In this document: positions 42,579 through 50,541 of the stretch, piece by piece | How positions within the stretch are numbered: position 1 is the stretch's first letter | Layout of the letters: the number at the start of each line of letters is the position of its first letter | Position numbers and translations under genes: made by a program | Notes under the pieces: generated by a model | Databases searched by the model: none | What the model saw: only the letters and a program-made list of their open reading frames with translations | Told to the model about the DNA's origin: nothing | Assembly (NCBI RefSeq): GCF_008710745.1 | Contig: NZ_VYSA01000004.1 | Span: 62,001 to 126,000, forward strand | Length of the DNA stretch: 64,000 nucleotides | Source: Microbacterium rhizomatis | GTDB lineage: Bacteria > Actinomycetota > Actinomycetes > Actinomycetales > Microbacteriaceae | Direction of reading: 5' to 3'

Positions 42579-42605
42579 TATATTAGTAACTGTCAGAGAT
42601 ACTAA
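42579..42605 (+). promoter_or_regulatory. promoter-operator module, copy 1
   Basis: A -10 box TATATT at 42579-42584 runs into a dyad with arms TTAGTA (42583-42588) and TACTAA (42600-42605). The same dyad occurs at 47123-47145 and, less well kept, at 44420-44440. It controls the ArdC-like gene. Confidence 0.65.
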
Positions 42606-42619
42606 TACGGAGGCCCACG

Positions 42620-43543
42620 ATGACTGCTCGAATGACACTCAGCCCGGAGGAACGGAAGGCGCGCGCCGAGGCGCTTCACGAGACGATCACCGCCCAGGTC
42701 GAGCAGCTCCGCGACTCTGAGCAGTGGACTCAGTTCCTGCGTTACGCGCGCAGCTTCCACCGATACTCGCTCAGCAATCTCTGCCTCATCTGGGCCCAGT
42801 TCGAGGCGCTCAAAGAGGCAGGCCTCACAGGTGACGCCACCTCGTCCTCACAGGTCGCCGGCTTCCGGAAGTGGCAGGAGCTGGGTCGCCAGGTGCGTCG
42901 AGGAACAAAAGCGATCCGCATCTTCGGGTACGCGCAGAAGCGCATCGACACCCCCGATGACGACGATTCTGACAGCAAAGCTCGGATGGTGACCTGGTTT
43001 CCCGTCCTGAGCGTCTTCGACATCTCTCAGACAGATCCCATCCCGGGACACCCGGAGATTCCGCAGAACCCCGTCAAGCAGCTGACCGGCGACGTCGACC
43101 TCGGGATCGTCGAAGACCTCACCGACTACATGAAGGAGCAGGGGTGGACCGTGGGCCGCGAGCGCATGCAGGAGGGGATGAACGGTTACGCATCTGGCCC
43201 GCGGAAGCACATCGCCTTGTCGGACTCGATCTCCCCCGCCCAGTCCGCAAAGACGATGATCCACGAGGTGTGCCATTACGTCCTCGGGCACACCGACGAG
43301 GAGTGCGACTACGTGGCTCACCGCGGCACGTGCGAAGTGGAAGCAGAGTCCGCCGCCTACGTCGCCCTCGGCATTCTCGGACTCGATTCGGCGGATTACT
43401 CGGCCGGATACATCACGGGGTGGGCAGAGCGGGCAGATGCGGACGTCATGCGGGAAACGGCAAAGCGCGTCCTGAATGCCGCCCAGCGCATCTCGGAGAT
43501 CCTCAGTCCGGCGCCGGCGGCCGCACACGAGCTCGCCGCCTGA
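42620..43543 (+). CDS. ArdC-like antirestriction protein
   Basis: Protein of 307 residues with the two-part layout of ArdC: an N-terminal ssDNA-binding domain (about 10-135, with RYSLSNLCLIWAQ and RKWQELGRQVRRGTKAIRIFGY) and a C-terminal metalloprotease-like domain with HEVCH (His 215, His 219) and the downstream Glu in CEVEAESAAYV. ArdC proteins come in with plasmids and integrative elements and protect incoming DNA from restriction. AATACGGAGGC precedes the ATG, and a conserved promoter-operator module lies just upstream. Its presence marks the region to the right as mobile or formerly mobile. Confidence 0.88.
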   Translation: MTARMTLSPEERKARAEALHETITAQVEQLRDSEQWTQFLRYARSFHRYSLSNLCLIWAQFEALKEAGLTGDATSSSQVAGFRKWQELGRQVRRGTKAIRIFGYAQKRIDTPDDDDSDSKARMVTWFPVLSVFDISQTDPIPGHPEIPQNPVKQLTGDVDLGIVEDLTDYMKEQGWTVGRERMQEGMNGYASGPRKHIALSDSISPAQSAKTMIHEVCHYVLGHTDEECDYVAHRGTCEVEAESAAYVALGILGLDSADYSAGYITGWAERADADVMRETAKRVLNAAQRISEILSPAPAAAHELAA

Positions 43544-43545
43544 AC

Positions 43546-43959
43546 GTGCGCCATGTCGTTGGAGCGCCGCAGAGTGATGCTGACTATTCGGGTCGGTTCA
43601 CGTATGGCACCCGGGTGGATGCGGCCGGCGTCAGCTGGGAAGTGTGTGACGTTCGCTCAATCGAAACCACCACGGTGGCCAGGGAGATCCGAGGCAGGTT
43701 GCGCCCCATCGACGCAGTGACCGGCGAGCGGTTGACTAGCGTGCGCATCGGGCGCGCACAGCGCGAGATGGTCTACGTCGATCTGACCGTCTATCCCGAT
43801 GGGGAGATCTCCGCCTACGCGGCCGCCCGGACCTACAGCATCCCGCTGACCGAGCGGCAGCGTCAGCTCATTCTCGAAGACCACGCCTCGTTGATTTCTA
43901 CCTACTCCCGTGAACGCCCTGCAGCGACTCGACCGGTTCATTTCCACGATCGCAGCTGA
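43546..43959 (+). CDS. hypothetical protein, ArdC-linked
   Basis: A GTG at 43546, two bases after the ArdC stop, starts a frame of 137 codons. The product has FTYGTRVDAAGVSWEVCDV and VYVDLTVYPDGEISAYAAARTYSIPLT segments that look like a small beta-rich domain, then a polar tail. No family recognised. The reading further upstream to 43144 lies antiparallel in frame over ArdC and is not used. The tight spacing makes it part of the ArdC operon. Confidence 0.6.
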   Translation: MRHVVGAPQSDADYSGRFTYGTRVDAAGVSWEVCDVRSIETTTVAREIRGRLRPIDAVTGERLTSVRIGRAQREMVYVDLTVYPDGEISAYAAARTYSIPLTERQRQLILEDHASLISTYSRERPAATRPVHFHDRS

Positions 43960-44092
43960 GGCGGGGCGCGCCGGCGCCCGCACGATCAGCTCTGCCCTCC
44001 GCCGCACCCTCGAGGCACACCTCGGTGAGCTGCCGAGCCATGAAGAGGCCGACCGGCATCGGGTAGCAATCCTCGGACAGGCCCGTGCATAG
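43910..44092 (+). CDS. small hypothetical protein (60 aa)
   Basis: A GTG at 43910 starts a 60-residue frame that overlaps the end of the previous gene by 50 bases. The product is helical and basic (LQRLDRFISTIAAEAGRAGA, ISSALRRTLEAHLGELPSHEEAD), with the character of a small DNA-associated or regulatory protein of a mobile element. No family recognised. Confidence 0.5.
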   Translation: MNALQRLDRFISTIAAEAGRAGARTISSALRRTLEAHLGELPSHEEADRHRVAILGQARA

Positions 44093-44193
44093 TTCCGTGT
44101 GCGCCTGCACTGCCTCCTCACCCACACCTGACCGGTACAAGCGGCGATTCCGGATGCTCAACCGAGTCGGTACACGCGCCTAACTCGGCGCCC

Positions 44194-44358
44194 ATGGTCA
44201 CTCACCAGCCTTACCCGTCCGGCGTCGTTGAGTGGGCCGACGTATGTCAGTGGATCGCGACAAACCGCCCCGACCTCGACGCCAAACTGCGGGACGGTCT
44301 CCCCGACCATCAGGACGACGGGCCAGCAGCTACCACGCCTCCGCGAGCGCCCGCCTAA
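44194..44358 (+). CDS. small hypothetical protein (54 aa)
   Basis: An ATG at 44194 opens 54 codons with Trp-containing helix-like segment GVVEWADVCQWIATNRPDLDAK and a Pro/Ala-rich tail. Codon use is that of the neighbours (C or G at most third positions). No clear ribosome site is seen, so support is moderate. Confidence 0.4.
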   Translation: MVTHQPYPSGVVEWADVCQWIATNRPDLDAKLRDGLPDHQDDGPAATTPPRAPA

Positions 44359-44415
44359 GCGCGTACACCCCCTATTACCTGGTGCCGTCGACTTTCCACA
44401 AGCCGCCCATTCCTG

Positions 44416-44440
44416 TAGAATAGTAACTGAGAGAGATACA
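44416..44440 (+). promoter_or_regulatory. promoter-operator module, copy 2
   Basis: TAGAAT (-10, 44416-44421) with TTTCCA (-35, 44393-44398, spacer 17) upstream, followed by TAGTAACTGAGAGAGATAC (44421-44439). This is the same element as at 42583 and 47123, with two changes in the centre. Confidence 0.6.
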
Positions 44441-44461
44441 TTTAGAAGGGAGTTGAGCGAG

Positions 44462-44752
44462 ATGGAGAACAGCACAGCGATGCAGGTGATGAAAATCCTG
44501 CACCGGAAGGCGAACCCCACGGCAACCACCCGAGGCACCCCCTCCGAGGAGGCGATGCGCCTGAACAAGTCCCGCACGCTAGCGCTGGCAAACGTCACCG
44601 CGATGCTCAGCAAGATCAACCGCGCAGCCCTCACTGAGGACGCGAAGGCGGTCCAGGAGATGACCGACGACGCACAGATCCTCCTCGATGCCGCCACCGG
44701 CTTCCAGGAACTCATCGACGACATCCCCAACGGCCGCAAACTCGCCGCCTGA
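44462..44752 (+). CDS. hypothetical protein (96 aa)
   Basis: Protein of 96 residues, ATG at 44462 after GAAGGGAG. The sequence is almost all helix (MRLNKSRTLALANVTAMLSK, AKAVQEMTDDAQILLDAATGF, LIDDIPNGRKLAA) and polar, without membrane segments or Cys. It could be a coiled-coil or antitoxin-like protein, but no family is recognised. It is controlled by the second copy of the conserved promoter-operator module and lies one base before the secreted nuclease gene, so the pair is an operon. An immunity or chaperone role for the nuclease is possible but unproven. Confidence 0.65.
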   Translation: MENSTAMQVMKILHRKANPTATTRGTPSEEAMRLNKSRTLALANVTAMLSKINRAALTEDAKAVQEMTDDAQILLDAATGFQELIDDIPNGRKLAA

Positions 44753-44753
44753 C

Positions 44754-45494
44754 ATGGGCCGCCGAGTCGCAGCCACCATTGCCACCGTCAGCGTCGCATG
44801 CGCTGCCGGTGCAATGTGGCTAATGGCGTCGGGCCAGGTCGCGTCACCCGCGGTAAGCATGGTGCCCGATCCCGATCTCCTACCACTTGTGCAAGCCGGC
44901 TACGCATCCCTAGATGAGACCGGCTCCTACTCCTTCGACCAAGAGCGCATCGATCACCAGATCGAACTGTTGCCACCATCCGACGGCGTCGTCCTGAGCA
45001 CTTATGAGCGCGACAATTTCGGCCAACGCTGGGCCGATACAGACCGAAACGGCTGCGATACCCGCAACGACATCCTCCGGATCTGGATGACAGACACGAC
45101 ATTCAAGCCCGGAACGCACGACTGCGTCGTTCTTACCGGCATGCTCGCAGATCCCTTTGGCGGCGCGACGATCACCTTCACGCGCGGTCAAGGCACCAGC
45201 GAGGCAGTCCAAATCGATCACCTCTGGCCATTGTCAGCTGCTTGGCAGCGTGGAGCAGATACCTGGACCTACGAGAGGCGACTGCAGTTCGCGAACGACC
45301 CGCTCAACCTGACGCCCGTCGACGGCCCGCTCAATCAGTCCAAAGGCGATAGCGGGCCCGAATGGATGCCGCCGAACGCCGGCTACCGCTGCACTTACGC
45401 CGCTCGAATGGTTCTCGTCGCCACCGGCTATCAGCTGGAACTGACATCAGGAGACCGACGCGCGCTCGAGACAGCACTCCGCAACTGCGCGTGA
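44754..45494 (+). CDS. secreted HNH-type nuclease (DUF1524 family)
   Basis: Protein of 246 residues. Residues 1-30 form a signal peptide or N-terminal anchor (RRVAATIATVSVACAAGAMW). The C-terminal half matches the DUF1524/GmrSD-type HNH nuclease: VQIDHLWPL (Asp 155, His 156), then LQFANDPLNLTPVDGPLNQSKGD with the Asn and Lys of the motif, and a final Cys pair. Exported nucleases of this type degrade extracellular DNA or serve in competition. The ATG is one base after the preceding stop. It lies in the mobile region after ArdC. Confidence 0.85.
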   Translation: MGRRVAATIATVSVACAAGAMWLMASGQVASPAVSMVPDPDLLPLVQAGYASLDETGSYSFDQERIDHQIELLPPSDGVVLSTYERDNFGQRWADTDRNGCDTRNDILRIWMTDTTFKPGTHDCVVLTGMLADPFGGATITFTRGQGTSEAVQIDHLWPLSAAWQRGADTWTYERRLQFANDPLNLTPVDGPLNQSKGDSGPEWMPPNAGYRCTYAARMVLVATGYQLELTSGDRRALETALRNCA

Positions 45495-45833
45495 TCACGA
45501 TCACCGGCTCGGAACTACTCCCCGACTCGCCGACCGAGCGGAATGGACTACGAAGCTCCTGGTGCACGCGTCCGCCACTCTCGCCGGCAGACAACGGGTG
45601 AGCGACTACCGCGACCTGTGCACGTGTCGACGGGGTGGAGTAATCTCCTCTGAGACGCCCGGTAGCGGTGCGGCGGTTGAGAAGCAGTATCTCTGACAAG
45701 TGCTCCTTCCCATCTCCCGCTTCACCCACCGGGCGTCTTCTACGCCCCTCAGCTTCCCTGCTGGCCCGCGACCAGCGCCCGGGTATTGTCGGCACGGAGC
45801 CGCTGCCGCGTATCCGTCGTTGAAGGGGTGAGC
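45495..45833. other. 339 bases without a gene
   Basis: No frame with good codon use or ribosome site is visible on either strand. There is no clear hairpin after the nuclease gene. Probably upstream sequence of the GNAT-like gene. Confidence 0.4.
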
Positions 45834-46488
45834 ATGTCTGCTGTTGTTCCGCGAATCGACGTGGACCTCGAGGACGTTGAGTGCATCGTGAAGATCACCC
45901 GACCACTGGTCGGAGTACCGGACTCCGTGATCTGGACGGAATTGCCTTCGGGTGTTGCGAAGGTCTCCACTGACGCGACGTTGTACATCTTCGATGAAGA
46001 TGACGATGGGAAGCCGGAGCGTCGTGTCATCGCGCGTGCTTCCGCGTACACCATCGACCTCGCCCGGGTGGGTGATGTGGTCGACGCTTTCGATCAGGTA
46101 GGTGGCGAAGCATCCGAGATTGCCGAGTTGATACTCGGTAGCGACAACATCTTCGACATGCTCGACGCCAGTGACCCGCTCGTCGGTGAGCAGGTGTCGC
46201 AACTCGTGATCGTCGAACACGTCTCTGTGTTGGAACCGTATCGGGGTCAGCGTCTTGGTCCGCGTCTGCTCACGACGCTGGTGGAGACGGTGACCGGCAC
46301 TGGGGACGGAACGCTCATCGTGCTCCGCGCGCAACCGGTGCCGTGGGAGCACCTCTCCGAGATCGAGTTTGCGACGCTCGCGAAAGAAGATCGCTACGTC
46401 GTACGAGAGTGTTGGATTCGCGCACTTCCACGACAACATCTATTGGCGGCACAATGCGTTCATAGGGACCGAGAACCTCGAGGCCTGA
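45834..46488 (+). pseudogene. GNAT-like acetyltransferase with one-base frameshift
   Basis: From ATG 45834 (after GGGGTGAGC) the frame encodes an N-terminal region, then the GNAT acetyl-CoA motif VEHVSVLEPYRGQRLGPRLL. In the given frame it then runs into unlike sequence. If one A is removed from AAA at 46383-46385 the reading becomes LAKKIATSYESVGF followed by AHFHDNIYWRHNAF and a stop at 46486-46488. YESVGF is the usual end of a GNAT fold, so the frameshift is real in this sequence, either a mutation or a sequencing error in the A run. Substrate unknown. Confidence 0.65.
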
Positions 46489-46556
46489 GTCACGTGCTCG
46501 CGCATCGGGAACTCGCCGAACGCCCAGCTCAGCGCCTCGCACACCCTTGCGGGCGG

Positions 46557-47041
46557 CTACTGCTGCGCAGCTAGGTAGTCAGGATCTCGTGCCACTGTGT
46601 CCCGCAGCTGCGTGGCGGTGCCCATGAGTGGGTGGCTATCCCACCCGGTCGACTCGAGCATCTCAACTGCGTCCTCGAAAGACCTCTCGGCCTCATACGG
46701 GGCCCACAATCGTTCGGGATCGCCGAGCGGACGTCGGGTGGCCACTTGTTGCCAGGAGATCCCGCTCAGGATGGCGAACTTCACCGCGAGAACGTGAAGG
46801 TTGTACTGCTTCGCGTCCTTCAAATGAGGTGCGATTGCGCCTGGGTCTTGGGCGCCCTTCCATCTCGCCACATGTTCGCGAACGCGGCTTCCAGGCGCGG
46901 CTGCACTTCTGACTTGTCTTGCAGAGTCCACCAAAGGTAGGAGTAGAGCTCCTCGACCACGCTGGCAGCCTCCATTTGCGCAGCTGCCCGGAGCTGCTCC
47001 GAAAGCGCTAGCAGTGTCGGCCTGATGAATGCGCCAGCCAT
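46557..47041 (-). pseudogene. hypothetical gene with frameshift
   Basis: The first part (ATG 47041, MAGAFIRPTLLALSEQL to FANMWRDGRAPKTQAQ) and the second part (KDAKQYNLHVLAVKFAILSG to DYLAAQQ, stop at 46557) lie in different frames with good codon use in each. The shift falls near 46820-46860, in a GCGCCCAAGACCCAGGCGC stretch. Fused, the product would be about 160 residues, soluble and helical, with segments RLWAPYEAERSFEDAVEMLE. No family recognised. Like the GNAT gene it is broken by one frameshift. Confidence 0.55.
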
Positions 47042-47094
47042 GAATCAGAGACCTAGGTGGCCGATCGGGCTGGGGCGGCGCGGTCAGCCGGCCA

Positions 47095-47145
47095 TTGTCG
47101 AGCTCCAACCCAAATGGTATAGTTAGTAACTGTCAGAGATACTAA
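47095..47145 (+). promoter_or_regulatory. promoter-operator module, copy 3
   Basis: TTGTCG (-35, 47095-47100), 17-base spacer, TATAGT (-10, 47118-47123), then the dyad with arms TTAGTA (47123-47128) and TACTAA (47140-47145). The 23-base dyad is identical to the one at 42583-42605. Confidence 0.75.
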
Positions 47146-47163
47146 CTAGTTGGGAGTGAGACC

Positions 47164-47664
47164 ATGGCTACAGTGCTCGTCTCCAAGGACACGATCGATC
47201 TGCTTGTTTCTGCCCTGATGATCCTGGGTCTCAGTCCGGACCCTGCCAAGCCGTTGCCGACTGGAACGCTCGGCGTGACGCATTTCGCTGACGGGATCGG
47301 CCGCGAGCTCAGCGACGCGAACCTTGACGCGGTGAGCTTGGCGGAGGGCACGAACCTGCCTCGGTCGACGTACCGGTGGCAGCCGATTCTGGAGATCAGC
47401 CTGAGCTATCTCCTGCAGCCGGCGGTGGCGCTGCAGGTCGAAGTGGCGCGCCGGCACTATGTGCGCAACTGCGCGTCACACCCCGGGTGGGAACTGTCGC
47501 AAGCGCGCCAGATCGTCGCTCGATTGGGCGAGAGCCTCCGTAAAGGACCTCTGCTGAGATGGCCACGCGCAGGCCACGGTGAGCTGCAAGGCCTTCGGAA
47601 CTATGAGCCGGCGTGGACCCGTGAGATCGGCTTTGCTGGTCTGCAAGCGAAGGCCGATGCATGA
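47164..47664 (+). CDS. hypothetical protein (166 aa)
   Basis: Soluble protein of 166 residues from ATG 47164 with GGGAGTGAG upstream. Segments SKDTIDLLVSALMILGLSPD and RYRW-like stretches suggest a helical fold; there are no zinc or nucleotide motifs. No family recognised. It is the first gene of a three-gene operon (ATGA overlap with the next) driven by the third copy of the promoter-operator module, so it is probably regulated together with the ArdC and nuclease genes. Confidence 0.65.
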   Translation: MATVLVSKDTIDLLVSALMILGLSPDPAKPLPTGTLGVTHFADGIGRELSDANLDAVSLAEGTNLPRSTYRWQPILEISLSYLLQPAVALQVEVARRHYVRNCASHPGWELSQARQIVARLGESLRKGPLLRWPRAGHGELQGLRNYEPAWTREIGFAGLQAKADA

Positions 47665-47882
47665 GCGGGCTGCCACGGACCCCCGGCCGGCTTCCTGAAG
47701 ACCTCCAGCGCCGCTTGTCGGTCCAGCTCTCTGTGGTCGCAGTTCTCGCCCTGACCACAGCGGGAGGGCTGCTGGAGATTCTGGTGGCGCCGATCCTTGA
47801 CCGGATCCTCATGACTGCGCTGGCTGCGGGGCTGGTGTGGCTCGTGATCGCCGCCGCAGTGGGGTTCTTCCGCGAAGACTGA
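47661..47882 (+). CDS. small membrane protein (73 aa)
   Basis: Protein of 73 residues with two hydrophobic helices (LSVQLSVVAVLALTTAGGLL and ILMTALAAGLVWLVIAAAVGFF) and a polar N-terminus. The ATG overlaps the previous stop by 4 bases. No family recognised. Confidence 0.65.
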   Translation: MSGLPRTPGRLPEDLQRRLSVQLSVVAVLALTTAGGLLEILVAPILDRILMTALAAGLVWLVIAAAVGFFRED

Positions 47883-47883
47883 T

Positions 47884-48120
47884 ATGACCAGGCAGACCGT
47901 GAGCTGGATCCAGCACGCCGAGGTCGTCGTCACCGTCGACATCGAACTCAACGAACTCGCCGCCTGGGCTGCGAAGAGCGCGTATGTTCGCGCCCTGGTG
48001 GGCACCGACGCCACGTCTGCCGACGTCATGCAGGTGCAGCGACTCCTGGAGTCGAATGGCCACGTGCGCGACGCTCTGATCCGCCTGTGGGTGACCAGTA
48101 GGGCGACGGAGAACGGCTGA
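47884..48120 (+). CDS. hypothetical protein (78 aa)
   Basis: Soluble protein of 78 residues starting one base after the previous stop, with a strand-like N-terminus (VSWIQHAEVVVTVDIELNEL) and helical C-terminus. The stop codon lies inside the left arm of a terminator hairpin. No family recognised; it closes the operon from 47164. Confidence 0.6.
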   Translation: MTRQTVSWIQHAEVVVTVDIELNELAAWAAKSAYVRALVGTDATSADVMQVQRLLESNGHVRDALIRLWVTSRATENG

Positions 48121-48151
48121 GAGGCACCGAAGGGTGGTCTCTCAGCCGTTC
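48111..48151 (+). terminator. terminator hairpin of the 47164-48120 operon
   Basis: Perfect 13-bp stem, arms GAACGGCTGAGAG (48111-48123) and CTCTCAGCCGTTC (48139-48151), loop of 15. Confidence 0.75.
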
Positions 48152-48240
48152 ATGCGCATCAGGCGAGACGAGCGACTGGCGGAGAGGCGATATTCAAGGT
48201 TGCGTTATTGCACTTTGCGTGAGGCGATGAGCACCCCGTC

Positions 48241-49194
48241 TTAGTTGCAGGCGGAGGCGATGAACCCGGCCAGCCCCTTGTCGGCGGCGCTCGTCTCCAG
48301 GTTCCACGGGGACTTGAGGGCGCCGCCGACCATGTGGCAGCCGATCTGGCTACGGGTAGTGGACTTATTGATCTTCGCCTTATTCGTCGAGTTCACCTGG
48401 GCGTTCGCGAGCTCAGATTGCGCCGCTCCCTGCCAAGCTGCCGCGCATACAACGTTGCCGGGGCATGCAGCCTTCGCGAACACTGTCGGCGTCATCGCGA
48501 TTCGCGTGATGCCGCTGTACCAAGCCCACGACTCCGTCCAGGTTCCACCCAGCCACGGGTCCGCCACGACCGGGTAGGCGTTCGAAGCGTCGTGTACGAC
48601 ATGCTGTACGAGGGCGTTGCCATCGACGGTATAGGAAGTACTCACCGCGACACCGTTGCCGTCCACAGCCCACGGGGCGAGGATCGCGTACAGGATGCCG
48701 CCGTCGGCGGCGGTCACTGCCGCGCCACCACCATCGACGGGTTCGAGCGTGGCACCAGCGGGCAGATCCAGCTCATAGCGGTACTCCGTCGGGCTCGACG
48801 ACCCGTCAATGACGGAGATCAGCTGTACCGAACCGTCATCCTTCACCACCGGCACTGCCGTCGACCCGTCACCGCCGTCAAAGCCAACGAGGCCACCTCC
48901 GATCGTGGCTGCATCGGCCGCCGTGCCAGGAAGAGTCACCTCGATCTCCACGGCACCGGAATCGATCACCACAGGGTCCGCGGAGTTCTCCGGGACGGTC
49001 ACTCTCACTGACGCTGGATCCGCATTGCTAGAGAGGACATCGGGCGCCTGGTCAGTCTGAGCTGTCACCGCCAGAGCAGCCAGAACGTCGCCGCCGTCGT
49101 CTTCGCTTGCAGCAGCAGCCGTTGCGCCCAACGACGCTAGAAGGAGACCTCCAACTGCCGTAGCGACCACTCCGACGCGCAGTCGTTTCATCAT
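48241..49194 (-). CDS. secreted protein with DUF2599-like C-terminal domain
   Basis: Exported protein of 317 residues. A signal peptide MMKRLRVGVVATAVGGLLLASLGATAAAA is followed by a beta-rich, Asp/Val-rich domain (about 40-215) and a C-terminal domain of about 100 residues with WTESWAWYSGITRIAMTP, two Cys pairs, QIGCHMVGGALKSPWNLETS and a final Cys. The last part resembles DUF2599, a domain found at the ends of actinobacterial secreted proteins; this assignment is tentative. ATG at 49194 follows AAGGGGTTGG. A decayed copy of its C-terminal domain is at 41668-41969. It is divergent from the PadR gene. Confidence 0.75.
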   Translation of the reverse strand: MMKRLRVGVVATAVGGLLLASLGATAAAASEDDGGDVLAALAVTAQTDQAPDVLSSNADPASVRVTVPENSADPVVIDSGAVEIEVTLPGTAADAATIGGGLVGFDGGDGSTAVPVVKDDGSVQLISVIDGSSSPTEYRYELDLPAGATLEPVDGGGAAVTAADGGILYAILAPWAVDGNGVAVSTSYTVDGNALVQHVVHDASNAYPVVADPWLGGTWTESWAWYSGITRIAMTPTVFAKAACPGNVVCAAAWQGAAQSELANAQVNSTNKAKINKSTTRSQIGCHMVGGALKSPWNLETSAADKGLAGFIASACN

Positions 49195-49316
49195 CACGAA
49201 CCAACCCCTTATTTCTCGTGCTCGCCAGATCTCGGCGAGCATTTTCGTCCCCGGATTGGTGACCGGGGAGGGCGAACCCAGCATCACTCTAATGAATCGA
49301 AACTCCGGTACTCCAT

Positions 49317-49338
49317 ATATTCTCGTAGCTCGGAATAT
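49317..49338. promoter_or_regulatory. candidate PadR operator
   Basis: Arms ATATTC (49317-49322) and GAATAT (49333-49338) 21 bases upstream of the PadR ATG. A related dyad precedes the other PadR gene at 59833-59853. Confidence 0.5.
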
Positions 49339-49358
49339 AGAAGTGATATCATCTGGCC

Positions 49359-49685
49359 ATGAGCGTCACTGATCTGCAGTTCGCGGTCCTGTCCTCGCTA
49401 GCGTCAGGCCGCCGGCATGGTTACGGTCTGCTGCGCGACGCAGAAGAACAGCTCGAGAAGCCCCTGCCTGTCGCTACCGCGTACGCGGCGCTGGAGGTCA
49501 TGGTCAGCAAGGGGTGGATCATCACCGACGGTGAGGAAGTAGTACAGAGCCGCACCCGCCGCTACTACGTCCTCTCCCCCGCGGGGTCGCAGACCCTGGA
49601 GGCTCGCGCGGACCAGTTGGAAGCGCAGGCTCGCCTCGCGCACCAGCGACTCCGAGATGCACCCGGGAAGGCGGCCACCGCATGA
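49359..49685 (+). CDS. PadR family transcriptional regulator
   Basis: Winged-helix repressor of 108 residues: the PadR signature SGRRHGYGLLRDAEE near residue 15, then the wing segment VMVSKGWIITDGEEVVQSRTRRYYVLSPAG. No long C-terminal helix beyond the dimerisation one. The stop overlaps the start of the next gene (ATGA), which encodes a membrane protein; this pairing is repeated at 57336/59819. Such PadR genes often repress the adjacent membrane or transporter gene in response to a toxic compound. The target site is probably the ATATTC dyad upstream. Confidence 0.9.
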   Translation: MSVTDLQFAVLSSLASGRRHGYGLLRDAEEQLEKPLPVATAYAALEVMVSKGWIITDGEEVVQSRTRRYYVLSPAGSQTLEARADQLEAQARLAHQRLRDAPGKAATA

Positions 49686-50431
49686 GCACCCTCGAGCAGG
49701 ATGTCGAACGGATGCTGCGGTGGTACCCGCGTCGCTGGCGTCAACAGCACGGTGACACACTGATCGGCCTGCACATGGACCGCGCCGAGGAAGCTGGCGA
49801 CGACGCCAAGCTCAGCCCCGAGGATCAGGCGGCGATTCGCGCGGCCGGACTATTCGAGCGCACGCGCCACACCCTCCCCATCGTCACCTCCGCGCTCGGG
49901 ACCGCAGCCATTGCGGTCGGATACATCCTCGCGCTCGGAGGCAACAACGCCGTCGGAAACCCGTTGTGGCTCTTCGTCGGCCCACTCCTGCTGAGCCTCT
50001 CGCTGTGGACCCTCCGCGCCTCCCGCGACGGCAGGTGGAGTGTCCAAACGGTTGTTCCTGCACTCGCCTCCGCGTTCGCTGCACTGGCACTCCTAACGAC
50101 CATGAACATTGCCATCCTCCGGGACGGCACCGGAGTCACTCCGAGCGTCGGAAGCCTGTGGACGATTGGTGCTCTCAGTGCAGCCTTCATCGGCATCGCT
50201 GTCGCCGTTGCCGCCGCTCCGAGCTTCCAGCGCGGTGGGATGTCCAAAGACTGGGCGCTCACCGTCGGATTCGCCGCCGGCTTCTTCGGCGCACTTCCGC
50301 TCTACCTCGGCCTGCTCGCCGGAATCGTCGCCGCAGCAGCCGGCTGTGTCTTAATCTGGTTCACCATTCGCTCAGCCCGTCGAGGAAGCGGTGCCGCCAT
50401 GTTCGGCGGAGAGCAACGCGAACTCGCCTGA
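49682..50431 (+). CDS. PadR-linked membrane protein
   Basis: Integral membrane protein of 249 residues. The soluble N-terminal part carries MLRWYPRRWRQQHGDTLIGL, followed by about six hydrophobic helices in pairs from residue 65 to 240, with Gly/Ala-rich segments. No transport signature is seen. The same N-terminal pattern (VCWYPAWWRRANGAVFIDSL) starts the paralogous gene at 55966-57336, also next to a PadR. This defines a PadR/membrane-protein module. The function is unknown; membrane stress or efflux are possibilities. Confidence 0.75.
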   Translation: MSTLEQDVERMLRWYPRRWRQQHGDTLIGLHMDRAEEAGDDAKLSPEDQAAIRAAGLFERTRHTLPIVTSALGTAAIAVGYILALGGNNAVGNPLWLFVGPLLLSLSLWTLRASRDGRWSVQTVVPALASAFAALALLTTMNIAILRDGTGVTPSVGSLWTIGALSAAFIGIAVAVAAAPSFQRGGMSKDWALTVGFAAGFFGALPLYLGLLAGIVAAAAGCVLIWFTIRSARRGSGAAMFGGEQRELA

Positions 50432-50494
50432 CCACCAAACTCTCTCGCCGGCACTCGGTGCCCATCAGACCGATGCGAGCGACTCTAGGCACAC

Positions 50495-50533
50495 GATAGG
50501 TCCCGCCTGACCTTCTGCCGGCGGGGCCCTATC
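50495..50533. terminator. terminator hairpin between convergent genes
   Basis: Arms GATAGGTCCCGCC (50495-50507) and GGCGGGGCCCTATC (50520-50533), with one bulge. It lies between the membrane protein and the redoxin. Confidence 0.65.
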
Positions 50534-50541
50534 GCTGTATT

